From: Papaver somniferum
Taxonomy: Eukaryota > Streptophyta > Magnoliopsida > Ranunculales > Papaveraceae
Direction: 5' to 3'
Assembly (NCBI RefSeq): GCF_003573695.1
Contig: NC_039367.1
Coordinates: 163,448,542 to 163,512,541 of the forward strand
DNA: 64,000 nt
Position 1 is the stretch's first letter, and the number at the start of each line of letters is the position of its first letter. The notes beneath the pieces are model-generated. The model was given only the letters and a program-made list of their open reading frames with translations. It was not told the origin of the DNA and searched no databases. A program made the position numbers and the translations under genes. This document shows positions 46,418-57,900 of the stretch, in pieces.

Positions 46418-46679
46418 ATGGCCTTCGGATCTAGATAGGCAGCGTAATAACGGTCCGAGAAAAGATTTTTTGTAAAAAATCTCTTTTCTCAGATCATATC
46501 TTCCTGCCTTTGACTGTATTTTTCTGGCTTGCTTTAGATCCGAGGGTAGTATTCCTTCTTATAGGAAAAGATGAATCTCAGATCTCTAATCTTCTTCTTT
46601 GCTGAAGTCTTCATCTTGGTCTGCCTTAGTCATGATGTCGTCTTCTTGGAAATCATCCGCGATGAATTCTCCCACGTCA

Positions 46680-47747
46680 TCATCTGCAATATCTTCTTCT
46701 GCGTTGTTCCCTTTCTGTGCAACAGAATTCTTGAATATCAATTGAAGGTTCGTAAATCCTGGTTACTTTGATTGCTTTGACGTCCTCGTTTCTGAGCATC
46801 GATGATATGTAGGCCAGGGCGTCCGCGTGCCTGAGCTTCTTCCTTGCCAGTGTTTGCAACAATTACATGTATGCTGACAATGTTCTATCATAAAAATTAT
46901 ATTGCAACCCTATTTGTCGGATGACCAGCTGTGAATCGCTTGTCAGACGCACGTCAGTTATGCTCATTTCTATTATCAACTGAAGGGCATGCACCACTGT
47001 TTCATATTCAACTATGTTGTTGGTATGCCCCTTGAATTCTAACCTGAAAGCATGTATGATCCTGTCTCCTGTTGGGGTGGTGATTAAGATGCCTATCCCT
47101 GCCCCTTCTTTATTTTTCGATCCATCTATGAAGACTTCCCATTGCCTAGTATTTTTTGGTTCCAAGATGTCTATAGGGTCTTTACCTTCGTCCATTTCTG
47201 GTAAGTCTGCTAGGAAATCTGCTAATACTTGTGACTTCTGAGAGTGCTGTAGCTCATGGATGATATTGAATTGATCTAGGTGAATATTCCATTTTGCAAT
47301 TCTGCCTACTTTCCCTGCGTTTTTAAGGACTGCTTCTAGCGGAGCTTTGCATGGGACGCGGACGTAGTGAGTCAAAAACTAAGTTCTGAGTTTCAGGGTT
47401 TCCCATACTAATGCCAAGATGAGCTGCTCGATCTTCGTGTAGTTCCTCTCTGATGCGTTCAGGGTCTTGCTGATGTAATAGATGGGCTGCTCTATCTTCG
47501 TGTTGGTTTTAACCCATACTGCGCTGACTGCATCTTATGTTGCTGCTATGTATAGTGCCAACACTTCATCGGGGTCTGGTTTTTGTAGTATAGGGATCTC
47601 AGCTAGGTATTCTTTGATATTTTGAAAGGCTTCCTCGCACTCTGCCGTCCATTCGAATTTGCTTCCTTTTTTGAGAATGTTAAGAAAAGTGCTTACATCT
47701 ATCCGATGACCTGGATATGAACCTCCCCAGCGCAGCCAGTGAACCAT
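46680..47747 (-). pseudogene. gypsy RNase H regions (retroviral-type tether and archaeal-type)
   Basis: The first part (KGSKFEWTAECEEAF, LALYIAAT then TAA) is the degenerate chromoviral-type RNase H with stops at about 47535 and 47376. The second part has WEVFIDGSKNKEGAGIG, NNIVEYETVVHAL and SDSQLVIRQI, the DEDD set of an extra RNase H that marks the Tat lineage. The last piece (46862-46680) is the linker to integrase. Confidence 0.85.
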
Positions 47748-48690
47748 TGAGTTTCTGAACCTCTTTTAAGTTCTTTGGGGATGGCATTCTTACAATGGCT
47801 TCAATTTTAGCGGGATCGACCTCAATGCCCCTCTTCGTCACCAAATATCCGAGGAAATTTCCGGAAGTTACACCAAAAGTGCACTTCTCTGGGTTTACCT
47901 TCATGTTGTTCTCTCTCATTGCTTGGAAAATATCTTTTAGGTCTTGGTGATGATCTTTGCGCAGCTTGCTTTTGACGAGAATATCATCCACATATACTTC
48001 CAATGTACTTCCAATCCATGGTTTGAAAATTGCATCCACCATTCTTTGGTAGGTTTCCGCTGCGTTTCGAAGTCCAAATGGCATTCTTACGTAGCAATAG
48101 AGGTCGTGCGGTGTATAGAATGATGTATGTTGCTGATCTTCTTCTGCTAGGAATAATTGGTTGTATCCAGAGTATCCATCCATGAATGACATTTCTTCGT
48201 ATCCTTCAACTGCCTCGACAAGTTGGTCAATGCTTGGTAGTGGATAGCTATCTTTAGGGCAAGCCTTATTGAGGTTGGTGAAGTCGATGCATATCCTTAC
48301 TCCGCCATTTTTCTTCGGTACGATGACCATGTTAGAGATCCATGTTGGGTACTTGACTTCTTTGATGAATCCTGCGTCCAGTAGTTTGCGGAGTTCCACT
48401 TCAACTGCTCGATGGTATTCTGGAGATACTTTGCGAACCTTCTGCCTAAAATGGGGGGTACATGGTTTTATTCGAAGTTCGTGATGAACTAAATTTGGGT
48501 CAATTCCCGGCATGTCCCCCAATTTCCAAGAAAAAATGTCCGTGTATTCCTTTAAAAGTTTGATTAGCGCGGTTTCTCTTTCTTCATCCATCGAGGTGCC
48601 TATTTTGATCATCTTCGGGTTTCCCTCAGTACCTATGTTAACTTCTTTAGATGCTTCGACGGGTGTAAACGTGGGTTTTTGTTCCCCCAA
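47680..48690 (-). pseudogene. gypsy reverse transcriptase region
   Basis: Clear RT motifs in order: NMVIVPKKNGGVRICIDF, NKACPKDSYPLP, SFMDGYSGYNQ, YVRMPFGLRNAAETYQ, the catalytic EVYVDDILVKS and GNFLGYLVTKRGIEVDP. The family's A-T-YQ motif and both catalytic Asp residues are intact. The frame shifts near 47720 into the RNase H frame. Confidence 0.93.
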
Positions 48691-48711
48691 GATAGGAACA
48701 TTCTTTAATTG

Positions 48712-49599
48712 CTATTTGGTAGGCTCTCTGTCTTCTTTTGTCGCGGAGGTGCTTGCTTCTGTGCTGCCCGTGGTGCTTATGTTCAGAAGGCTTTTTCCGG
48801 AGATTTCTTCCAGATATGCATCTATGGTTATCTTCTTATTTTTGTCTCTTCGGGACTGGTGCTTCTCTTCTTGCTCATTATTGATCTGATTCTGTAAGGT
48901 CTGACATTCCCGCGCAGTTACTTGGTCTCCTTTAATTTCCATGACTCCCAGAGGTGTTGGGAATCTGAGATATTGATGGTAGGTTGCATCTACTCCCTTG
49001 AGCTTGTGAACCCATCTTCTTCCAATGATGGCATTGTAGGTTGAAGGTGAATGTACGACGCTGAATCGAGTGTCCACTTTCATGGGCCCCGCGTCTACTT
49101 GCAAGACAATGTCCCCTAGGGGCTTTGTAGCTGCGCCGTTGAATCCGTAGATAGTGTAGTAAGATGACAGCAGTTGCTCGTCGTTGAGTTCCATACGCTT
49201 GAACAGGACGTTGAACGAGCTTCCTCCATCGATGAGAATTTTCTTGACATTGCACCCTTCTATTGGGAGTGTGAGGACTAGAGGATCATTATGTTCTTCC
49301 ATGTCTTCTTCCACATCGTCTGCATCAAAATTCATGGGCGCGTTCATCCATTGTTCGTGCTCGTTTACCTCTTTCCCATCGATCTTATAAAGCTCACAAT
49401 AATCTTCGAATTGTTTTCTCAATCTCTTCCCAATCTGGGCGGTTAGGGATGGTCCTTGAATCTCTGAACATGAAATCGTGTTGAGGGTGCGGTTGCCTTC
49501 CGGTAATTGAACCTGCTTGCCTCTCTTGGTTCTATATTCGTTATCAATTTTCTGTATATATTGCTTCAGGTCTCCTGCGTCGATTAGTTTTTGAATCAT
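48712..49599 (-). pseudogene. gypsy aspartic protease region
   Basis: Same frame as gag. The active-site stretch reads KILIDGGSSFNVLF, where most Tat proteases have DTGSS or DGGSS; the catalytic Asp is kept. YNAIIGRRWVHKL is the second conserved box. The region ends at a TAG (48714-48712), after which the frame continues into reverse transcriptase. The protease would cut the polyprotein. Confidence 0.85.
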
Positions 49600-49785
49600 T
49601 ATCCTGAGATTTTTGCACTTTTCTGTTTGATGACCGTTGAAACAGTGGTATTCACAAAATTCCTTGGATTTTTCTGATCTAGGAGGCTGCTTTCCCTAGG
49701 ACCATGGACAATCGAGGTTCTCTCTCCCCTTGATCTCTCTCAGGATACGCGGATAACTGGTATTCAGCTTGGTATAGACTTGATC

Positions 49786-51411
49786 TTAAAATTTTCGATC
49801 ATTTCTTCGTTTATCATCCCTTAGTTCTTTCCTTTCTTCGTTGGGACGCTCTTCTGTGATTCCTCTTTTGGACCCGCTGGCTTGATCCACATGATTTGTG
49901 CGTGTGGTACGTTGAGTATGAGCTCTGGGATTTTCACGCTGAATTTCTTCTAACCTGGCATGCTTTTCTATGATTATCCGGAGATCTCCTTCGGTGGTTG
50001 GGATTGTTCCGTGGATCTCGACAAACAAAGGACTCATCCTGTCCATCCCCTATTTGTAGCAGTTGATACTAACCACGGGATCTACGTTGCCAATAGCTTG
50101 GCAAATCTTATGCCATTTATCAGTATATTCTCTGATGGTCTCTTTGTATTTCATCTCCGGCGAGAATAGCTTGTCCATGCCTGTATTGACAACCTTGTTG
50201 TACATGTATGTTGCTAGAATTTTTTCAGTGAGTTGGTCGTAGGAGTCGATGGAGTTTGATGGAAAGTTATCAAACCATGACAACGCGGACCCTTTTAAAC
50301 TTGATGGGAAGTATCTGCACAATATGGAGTCTTCGTTATCCCAACGGGACATCATTCGATTATAATATCGAAGATGAGACGCAGAATCAGTTGACCCGTC
50401 ATAGCAATCGAAGGCGAGAACCGAACACTTCTGCGGTATGGAAGCCCTGGCCAAGTGTTGCGTCAGCGGGGTAGTGTTTGCTTCCTTCATCACTTGTTCT
50501 AGTCTTCCGCCTCCCTGCCTAGTCTTTAGCTCCTTGATTTCTGCCAGCATCTCAGCATGCAGATTTTCCGTTGCGACCTGGTGCTCTTCATGAATGGTAT
50601 ATTTCGCTCGTAGGAGGGTGGTACCGTCGTAGTAGTCCGAGTTCTCAGGATTGTAATCAGGGTCTGATCTTTGGCTGCTCCTTGTTCCTCTTCGATTGAA
50701 TGGAAGTGGGTTGTTTGCGACCACCATTCTTCTGTCTTGATTAGGTGCTAGGGCCTTGGAGTTAGCTTCGTCGCGTTGGTTTTCAACCTCTGCGCTATGA
50801 ATGATTCTTTCCTTGAGCGCTTGGTTCTCTTGTGCTACGTATGCCTTCTGGTTCTTCCTTAATTCTATCATCTCGGCCATCATCTGAGCGGAATGATTTG
50901 ACCCTTGATTTGGTGTTCCTGCCCGCAATTGTTCATCAGCGGATATGGTTTGTTCCTCATCCACGATCTGTATCACTGGTTCTGGTGGGTCTAACCGTGT
51001 ACCTTGGGACCCCGACGGTTGTTGTGCGGGTTGACCTGCTATTAGAAGCTGTTGTTTGGCTGGAAAGGGTATGTTCTGTTCGTTGGTTAAGGGCATCCCA
51101 TAGAGGGGTTGTTGTATTCCTGACTCTGCTACGACTTCCTGATGTTCCTGTAGTTGAGCGTTGGTTATTCTGGGAGCTCCAACTTTGGATCCGCCAGCTC
51201 TTGAAGCTCCAGCTTTGGCTGCCGCGGCATTTACTGCATTTGCTGCGATGATGTTGGCATTGATGGGGGCCGTGCTTTCTGTATTATCCTGTACCCTATC
51301 CGCTTCCTTTAGCTTTTCACCTCTCTGCTTACTCCTGGTTACAACTGGGGTTGTCCTTGGCGTCTCTTTTGACGAAGCTTTTTCCTTCCCGACATCTTTG
51401 CTTTTCTCCAT
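49786..51411 (-). pseudogene. gypsy gag pseudogene
   Basis: Starts at ATG 51411 (MEKSKDVGKEKASSK). The first 300 residues are Ala/Gln/Glu-rich with coiled-coil character; then comes the retrotransposon gag domain (SVLAFDCYDGSTD, SALSWFDNFPSNS, YTDKWHKIC). A TAG at 50052-50050 interrupts it, and the same frame resumes (GMDRMSPLFVEI) to a stop at 49786. Downstream in the same frame a knuckle-like CEYHCFNGHQTEKC (about 49670-49620) precedes the protease. Gag forms the particle that carries the RNA. Confidence 0.9.
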
Positions 51412-51760
51412 CTTTTAATGCTTTCCTGAAAGATAGAGAAAAAATCACGAAGACAATGGGCCCCACGTGATATCTATTAGCGTTTTGAGTTCTCAAAGGT
51501 GTAAAATCTTGAAGATACACAAGGCACCCATCTATCCAGATGACCGCAGATCTGTTCGAAGTTTTGATTTTCAAAGATGTGAAAACTTGGAAAATGCATG
51601 GAAAATCATATCTGCTTAGGCAAACATAGATCTGTTCATAATTTTGGTTTTCTTGAAATTATGTACGGAAAAACCGTAGTGTTCCATGCATCGTTATTTT
51701 CAGAGAACGAAGCCTGAAACAAGTCACAGGAGAAGATAAATCTTTTACCGGGATGAAGAT

Positions 51761-51780
51761 CCCTGTTTCTAGCGCTAAAT
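51761..51780 (-). other. Primer-binding region of the gypsy element
   Basis: Minus strand ATTTAGCGCTAGAAACAGGG directly follows the 5' LTR. Its position is right for a primer-binding site; I do not assign the tRNA. Confidence 0.7.
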
Positions 51781-52698
51781 TGTGAACACAAAGATCATTG
51801 TCATCTGAGTGTTCACAAATAATGCGCGCAGACTCATGACAATATAGTAAATAGGCTGCGTCCGAGGGGGATGAATTGGGTGTGTCGAATCCTTGACTCA
51901 GAGTCCTAAAACTCTTCCACGTCTCATCAACTACATTGTGAACAAAAAGATCATTGTTCTTAGCTCGCATAATAAGATAAATAATGGATGAAGTATAAAA
52001 CGTACGAACATGATGTATCATAAATATCGAATCGAACATGTAAAGTATAAATGCATGAATATAGATGAAACGATTAACTTATATGATTCATCACTCAGAT
52101 CTCTGTCTGCGGGTTTGGGTTTTTCATTATATGTATGATGGTTAAAGAAATAGTCGAATGACTTTGAGATCAACATAAGCCTGCGTAGCAGGAGGAACTT
52201 CACTTACACTTTCTCTATCTCTCTCTGTCTCTCTCCTATTCTCCTCTCAATGTTCTCGGATCCCCCCCTTCACTTGGGAGAGAGGGGTATTTATAGGGTG
52301 GTTACGTGGGATCCACTTCTGAAGCCCGTTATAACCTTATCCTCTTGTGTCTTGTGCCGCTTACGCAGAAGTCTTCGTGTTCTCGGCTCTGTCTGCGTGT
52401 TCTGTCTGAGTATGCAGTGCTATCTGCACTTCCTCCACAGGCTGACTGACACGTATGCTGTTTGAGGGTATTTAATGCGGGTAGTTGAGATGTCTGTCCG
52501 CGGTAGACAGCTGTCTTCTGCCCCTGTCTTGTCTGCGTCAGTCGGACTATCCCAAGCGTAGATCTTAGATCTTTCTAGGGATAGGATAAAGTGACTCTTG
52601 GCTGTCCACGTGTGATATCATATCTTGATGCTCTCAGCCGCATGTCCTCCACGTGTGTCTTTGTGGACACGTGGCGGAAGATGAAATGTGTACCTACA
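51781..52698 (-). repeat. 5' LTR of the gypsy element
   Basis: 918 bp, ungapped or nearly so against the 3' LTR. A TATTTATAGGG on plus near 52289 (CCCTATAAATA on minus) is a good TATA-box candidate for element transcription. Confidence 0.93.
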
Positions 52699-52703
52699 AT
52701 CTT

Positions 52704-52824
52704 TCTACCACCCCGAGAAATGCATCACAATTACACTATAAGCTAATCCAAATGTCTGTAAGCCAAATGCTTTGTTGGAGACAGTGTGGTGGAGGTAGTA
52801 AATTTTAAGATGAAGGTTGTCGCT
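52704..52824. repeat. Duplicated non-coding block right of the gypsy element
   Basis: Continues 38655 and matches 24700-24800 (CTGTAAGCCAAATGNTTT.TTGGAGA.AGTGTGGTGGAGG). No gene. Confidence 0.8.
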
Positions 52825-52833
52825 TTAAATTTT

Positions 52834-53138
52834 CACGAAATTGGTCAATTAGCCGAATAACGACAATATCTGGGTGAAAAAGACATGTAAAATTTGATAC
52901 TGTTCAAATGGACGGGAATGTAAAAATAGTCTGGATGTAAACAGTTTCATCCTACCCATTTTCAAATATTTTTTCTTATTTTTAATTTACATCAGGATGC
53001 TGCTATTTTTTAAGTTTAAGACAGGGTGAATCAAGTTTCATTCTTGCTATTTTTTTGTGTCCATTTCACCCATACTAATTTTTACTCTTCCATTAGAATC
53101 ATGTTTTAAAAATATTTGGACAAATGGCCCATTTTCCG
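52834..53138. mobile_element. Mutator-type MITE, 305 bp
   Basis: CACGAAATTGGTCAATTAG...CATTTTCCG with 9-bp duplications TTAAATTTT (52825-52833) and TCAAATTTT (53139-53147), one mismatch. The sister sequence at about 24799 (CTTTAAATTTTGTATATGGC) is the empty site. Carries GGATGTAAACAGTTTCATCC. Confidence 0.9.
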
Positions 53139-53147
53139 TCAAATTTT

Positions 53148-54223
53148 GGTATATGGCACAAAGGACAAATCAAAAACCAATTTATCCATGATATGGCTTA
53201 TGAAATTACTGCAGGAAGTAGGGCTTTCCGGTGCACAAAACATTTGACATCAATTCCTATCTGTGCTTATAAATAAGAAAAAGTTGGCAATGATAGTCGT
53301 GCGGGATCCAAACAATCTTTGTAATATTCCATTTGGTACTACACACATAGCTTAAGTGCATGGATACCATGGCCGCACGAGTTGGTACTTGATTGTATGC
53401 TGGCGCTTGGTGTAACTATATTTCACCTTCAAAAATTACCAAGTTGGATAATTGTTTACAAGTTTAGAAGTCGATTTAATTCTGCTTTGTCTCATTTTAC
53501 AGATAGCAAATGTCTTAAAGCTAAATTCGGCCATATTCCCCACCTATTGTAATGAGGGTTGACACAGATGTTTCACCCACATATCTCTGGTTTCACCACA
53601 GTACCGCATTCCAACTAGTTGTAGGCTTCTCATTTGAATTCTCATCATATGGTTTTGCTGCTTCAACTCTACCTGAACCCATTGTCATTTCAGTTCAAAC
53701 CTTAACCTAAATTGCTCTTCTATCTCCATCTCAAATCCCAGTTCAAAACTGAACCCTAGTTTCCATGAACTCAAATCTCAATCAGAACCTCAACCAACAC
53801 AGAAACCCCAGTTCAATTTCTGTCTCTTCTTTGATTCAACCAAAATCATCAAACCCCTGAGATACATATTCTTAGTGCAAACTATTTGCGCTTCCCTTAT
53901 AATGTGCAAGTTGTTAACGCAAAACAGAGAAAAAACAGAGCAAAAACCATAGTTCATCAAGATTAAAAAGTTCTAAAAAAGAGAAACTAATTATCATTTT
54001 GTAGCTCTGTCGATCGCTAGCATTTCCCCCAAAATCACAATTTATCAGAGAATCCAAGCAAGATCCTCTTCTCTTTTCAGCATCTAGTTCTGAGCATGTA
54101 TAATTAGCCCACTGCCCAAAGTGTGAAAAAAGTTTACTCTGCGTTTCTTTAACTTTCTATTCTCAGAAAAGTTCAGGGATTTGAATCATCTATTACCACA
54201 AGTAGATAAAATCACTTAATAAT
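53148..54223. other. Duplicated block, then upstream region of the GH9-like gene
   Basis: 53148-53420 matches 15660-15800 and 17750-17930. From about 53450 the sequence is unique: C/A-rich with CAAACCTTAACC and CCCAGTTCAA, and a pyrimidine-rich leader at 54120-54170 just before ATG 54224. No clear TATA box chosen. Confidence 0.5.
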
Positions 54224-54638
54224 ATGGCGACGGAGATCGACGAAGAGAAATCGGATTCATCATCATCATCACATCTATCGGAAGAATTATCATTTCCCTT
54301 TGAATCATACCAACTTGAGAATCAGAAAGCAAAGTTACTGATAAATCCGTTCGAAGTAGAAAGAGAACTTGTGTATCCAAGACCCAAAGCACACTATGAA
54401 GGTGTTTTGGACAGAATAATGAAAAGTTGGAAGAGGAAACCTGAGATCAAACGGGGAGTTCCAAAACATCGGAAAGGAAAATGGCTTGCATTTGGATTTC
54501 TGTTTCTGTTGCTGCTGATTGTTCTTATCACTGTTCCAATTGTCACCCAAAAATCAAAAAGGGCAGTAGAAGTTCCCAGAGCCGATAACTATTCAATTGC
54601 TCTGAAACAAGCGCTTCTCTTCTTTGACGCCCAGAAAT

Positions 54639-55255
54639 GTATGTTTTCAAGTTTGATTTTTTAAGATTGCTTAATTGGGTAATAAGTTTGATTTTTATTT
54701 TCCTTAAAATATTGTTTGAACGGGCTTGTGTGGGGGTAACCGGGTCTTTAGCCCGCCCCCTCACAGCTGAATTGTTTGTATCATTAGCCCCCTACTCTGT
54801 TCAGTCTAAAGGTATGATTAAGTTTTACTTGTAAATTTAGGTTTTATTTCAGATTTGTCTCAAAAGTTGGGGCTTTTATTTGATTTGGTGATTTATGGTT
54901 TCGATTTTGTATCTAGAAGACTAGACATAAAAAGGGTTTCACTAATTGGTAAAAATGACTTGATTTGACCTACATAACTTATGCATGTGAAGACTGGAAT
55001 GATGGGGATGACCTAAACTTGTGTACATCTACAATCAGATTATATTTTGTTAGTCAAATGTATCGAATGGCCCTGTAATCCGTTCTTCATTTCTGTTTAA
55101 TCTCCATGACTCTTTGATTTATGTGTTTGATCTTCTCTGTCAGTTGGGAATTTGTCAATCCTTAAATGCATGTTAGCTAATTTAGATATTTGTAGAATTA
55201 TCAAATTTTACCTGCTAGAGAAATTTACTGACGAAATTTTACTTCTATTTTGTAG
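54639..55255 (+). other. Intron 1 of the GH9-like gene
   Basis: GTATGT...TTGTAG. Positions 54811-54895 recur at 58099-58185. No gene inside. Confidence 0.85.
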
Positions 55256-55545
55256 CTGGACATTTGGTACACAATAGAGTACCCTGGAGAGGTGATTCTG
55301 GTCTACATGATGGCGGTGGTAGATTAGTGGGTGGATTTTACGATGGCGGTGAAAATATCAAATACACTTTTCCCACAGCCTTCTCCATGACAATGTTGAG
55401 TTGGAGTGTGCTTGAGTTCGGCCATCATTATAGAGCAACTGGAGAATATGATCATGTTACAGAAATTATTCGGTGGGGCGTTGATTATATTTTGAAAACA
55501 TTCGATTCTACTTCCAATTACACTGTCAGCCATATTTACAGTCAG

Positions 55546-56769
55546 GTAAGAAAATTTTACAACAGTTGGGGTTATGTTCCTTTGTTGGGCTTAACTGTTT
55601 GTTGGGCTTAGGTTTTCATATAATCGGAATTTGTGTGTGTTTTCTTCTCTTTATTTTGTTTGATTTCGTGGTTCAAAGATGAACAACAAAAACACCATCT
55701 TGATGCATAATTCTCAGCAGTAAGTAATTTGCATATTTGTTTGTGAAAATCACCATGATGATAAGAGGAGATTGTGATTTCTGATGGGTTTGTTTTTTTT
55801 ATTGAGATTTTTGCAAGAAACTATTGTGTTTTTGAGTTTTGAAATTGCGTAGATTTAAGTTTCTATCTAATGTTTTGAAATTGCGTAATCAAAACCCATT
55901 CTTTGGTTGATTCATGATTGATTGAGTTTCTATCTAATGTTTCTTTTCTCCAATCCTATAATGTTTGGATTTTGTTTCAATTGAAATAGGGTAAAACTCT
56001 TTAACCTAGCTGTGTCTAGAGCATGAAAATACAAGGCGACGCCTAGGCGCGCCTTGCGCCTCAGGACTCAAACAACAGTCATATAAATTATTTTGGAGAA
56101 TTCTCACCTTGAATTTTTCTTTTGACACATCAGATATGCATCCAGATACCTCACTAGTCTTGCATATTTCTGTAGCTTTGCTGCTTTTCCTATTTTTCTA
56201 TTCCTTGTTATTTTTTCGCATGAGAATCAAATGATGAATTGGGATGCTAGTTAAAATTCAAAAAGAGTAAGTTGCTCTAAATACTTTTGTGCTGATCCAA
56301 ATGGGGCGTCCTGAGCCAAAATGTGCATGTTCAATCGTTTCAGATTATTATGTCACATTATGATATGAATTTGAGTCTAGGCATTGCCTTTATCTTTGAA
56401 CACCACTTTTGCTTCATCTGTTAATATGCTTATAAACCTTTGTCACTCTCATTGGATTTTACTGTATCTGCATCAATATTTGCACCACCTGTCTTATTGT
56501 ACGTAGTTCTAGGCCCTAAAAGCATATCCAGGAGATTTTTAGTTTTCGTTGAGCTATCAATCGTAGTAAATTTACACGTTTTTTCTTATGCCCAAACGAC
56601 GTCTTTTCAAATTTGCATGTCTGTTTGAAATTTTATCAAATCTGCCTATAGTCAATAATCTTATTGTTGATTACTACGTACTACTTAATCACGACTTGAA
56701 TTTGGCATCTTCTCTTAGCCTACTTTGTTTCTCGTTTAACTAATACTTTCTTGTTTTCATGTTCGTCAG
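55546..56769 (+). other. Intron 2 of the GH9-like gene
   Basis: GTAAGA...TCGTCAG, 1.2 kb. A GC-rich GGCGACGCCTAGGCGCGCCTTGCGCC patch at about 56035 is a small palindrome-like insert in AT-rich DNA. No gene. Confidence 0.8.
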
Positions 56770-57357
56770 GTGGGTGTGGCTAAAAGTAACTCAACAATGC
56801 CAGATGATGGCTACTGTTGGCAAAGGCCGGAAGATGTTACATACAGGAGGAGTTATGAATCAGTGATAGGTGGGCCTGATCTTGCCGGAGAGATGATAGC
56901 TGCTCTGGCATCAGCCTCTCTAGTCTTCAGAGAAGATGAACTGTATTCTCGGCAGCTAATCAAAGGAGCAGAAAAGCTGGTTGAGTTCTGCAGCCTCCCA
57001 GAACGTCACTATACTTACACAGGGCAGAAGAACAAGGCGTATAACTCATCAGACTTTCATGATGAAGAACTATGGGCCGCAGCGTGGCTATTCTATGCCA
57101 CAGGTAATTATGAATATCTTTCTAGAGCAACCAATGAACGGCTGGCAGCAAAGACAAAGCTTTTTAGTAGAACACCGTCTCTATGGATTCTCAGCTACGA
57201 CAACAAATTACCTGGGGCATTGCTCCTGTTGACCCGATTGCGGATCATTTTGGGAGTTCCATACCCTTTTGAGGATATGCTTCAAATCTATCATAAAGTT
57301 TTAGAGAAAATGATGTGCTCCTATATGCACCAATATGGTGTTTTGAGTTTACAAAAG

Positions 57358-57736
57358 GTAAGTTAATTTAGTTATTTACCAAGTTCATTTGCAAAATGAT
57401 GCAGGGGCATTTTGTGTTTCTTTTAAGAATGTTTTAATCCAGGAATGTTCTACAAAACGAGTATACTTTTTAGTTGTTTGCGTCTTTAGTTTAGGGTTTC
57501 TTTATTTTCATTGTTGTATAAATAGACTATTAGATAGTCTTTAGAAGGCAGACTTTTTATGACTATTTCTTGAACTCATAATCTATTGTTTCTAGAAGAG
57601 TAATGGGTTTTATCATGTTCTATATGCTTATTGCCGTTTAATTGCGATATTCTATCCTATTGGCTTAAACGTCATCACAAAATTTTGATTTTAATGCTAC
57701 ACAATAATAGATTTAACTGACTTGGTGCATTTACAG
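57358..57736 (+). other. Intron 3 of the GH9-like gene
   Basis: GTAAGT...TTTACAG. Using these strong sites leaves exon 4 one base out of frame. Confidence 0.7.
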
Positions 57737-57900
57737 GAGGACTAATAGTGCTTGGTCCACAGCCCTTGCAGTATGCTGCAAACGCAGCATACATGTCTGC
57801 TGTGTTTGCGGGATACCTGCAATCGCAAGGCATCCCTTCATGGGCCTGCGGTCCTGCCTATATACCGCTTGAAACCCTAAAAAACTTTTCCACTTCCCAG

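Larger units (their letters stand above)
38661..52698 (-). mobile_element. Ty3/gypsy Tat-type retrotransposon with antisense ORF, 14.0 kb
   Basis: Two 918-bp LTRs (38661-39578, 51781-52698) with a perfect 5-bp duplication ATCTT (38656-38660, 52699-52703). gag-pol is read on minus, so the right LTR is the 5' LTR. The primer-binding site region ATTTAGCGCTAGAAACAGGG and the polypurine tract AAAAAGGGGCAAAT sit next to the LTRs as expected. The order gag, protease, RT, RNase H, integrase is gypsy. A second, non-retroviral-type RNase H (WEVFIDGS) and the long region between integrase and the 3' LTR point to the Tat lineage (Retand-like). That region holds a long ORF on the opposite strand. Many frameshifts and stops show the copy is inactive, yet the LTRs remain similar (about 96% by eye, not computed). 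Confidence 0.94.
54224..57900 (+). pseudogene. KORRIGAN-like GH9 endo-1,4-beta-glucanase, truncated and altered
   Basis: Exons: 54224-54638, 55256-55545, 56770-57357, 57737-57900, all with GT-AG borders. KORRIGAN-type enzymes are membrane-anchored glucanases that act with cellulose synthase. Seen here: a cytosolic tail, one membrane anchor (WLAFGFLFLLLLIVLITVPI, residues about 86-105), then GH9 motifs VPWRGDSGLHDGG, TMLSWSVLEFG, CWQRPEDVTYRR, GPDLAGEMIAALA and SYDNKLPGALLLLTRLR. Three problems: the catalytic DAGD motif reads DGGE (FYDGGENIKY), about eight residues before it are missing, and exons 3 and 4 join out of frame, giving GAG GAC TAA; a weak alternative donor ATG|GTGTTT at 57338 would restore the frame. 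No exon follows 57900, so the C-terminal part with the family's DNPRKMSY, PRHxHHR and catalytic Glu is absent from the next 6 kb. Probably not an active enzyme. Confidence 0.85.
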
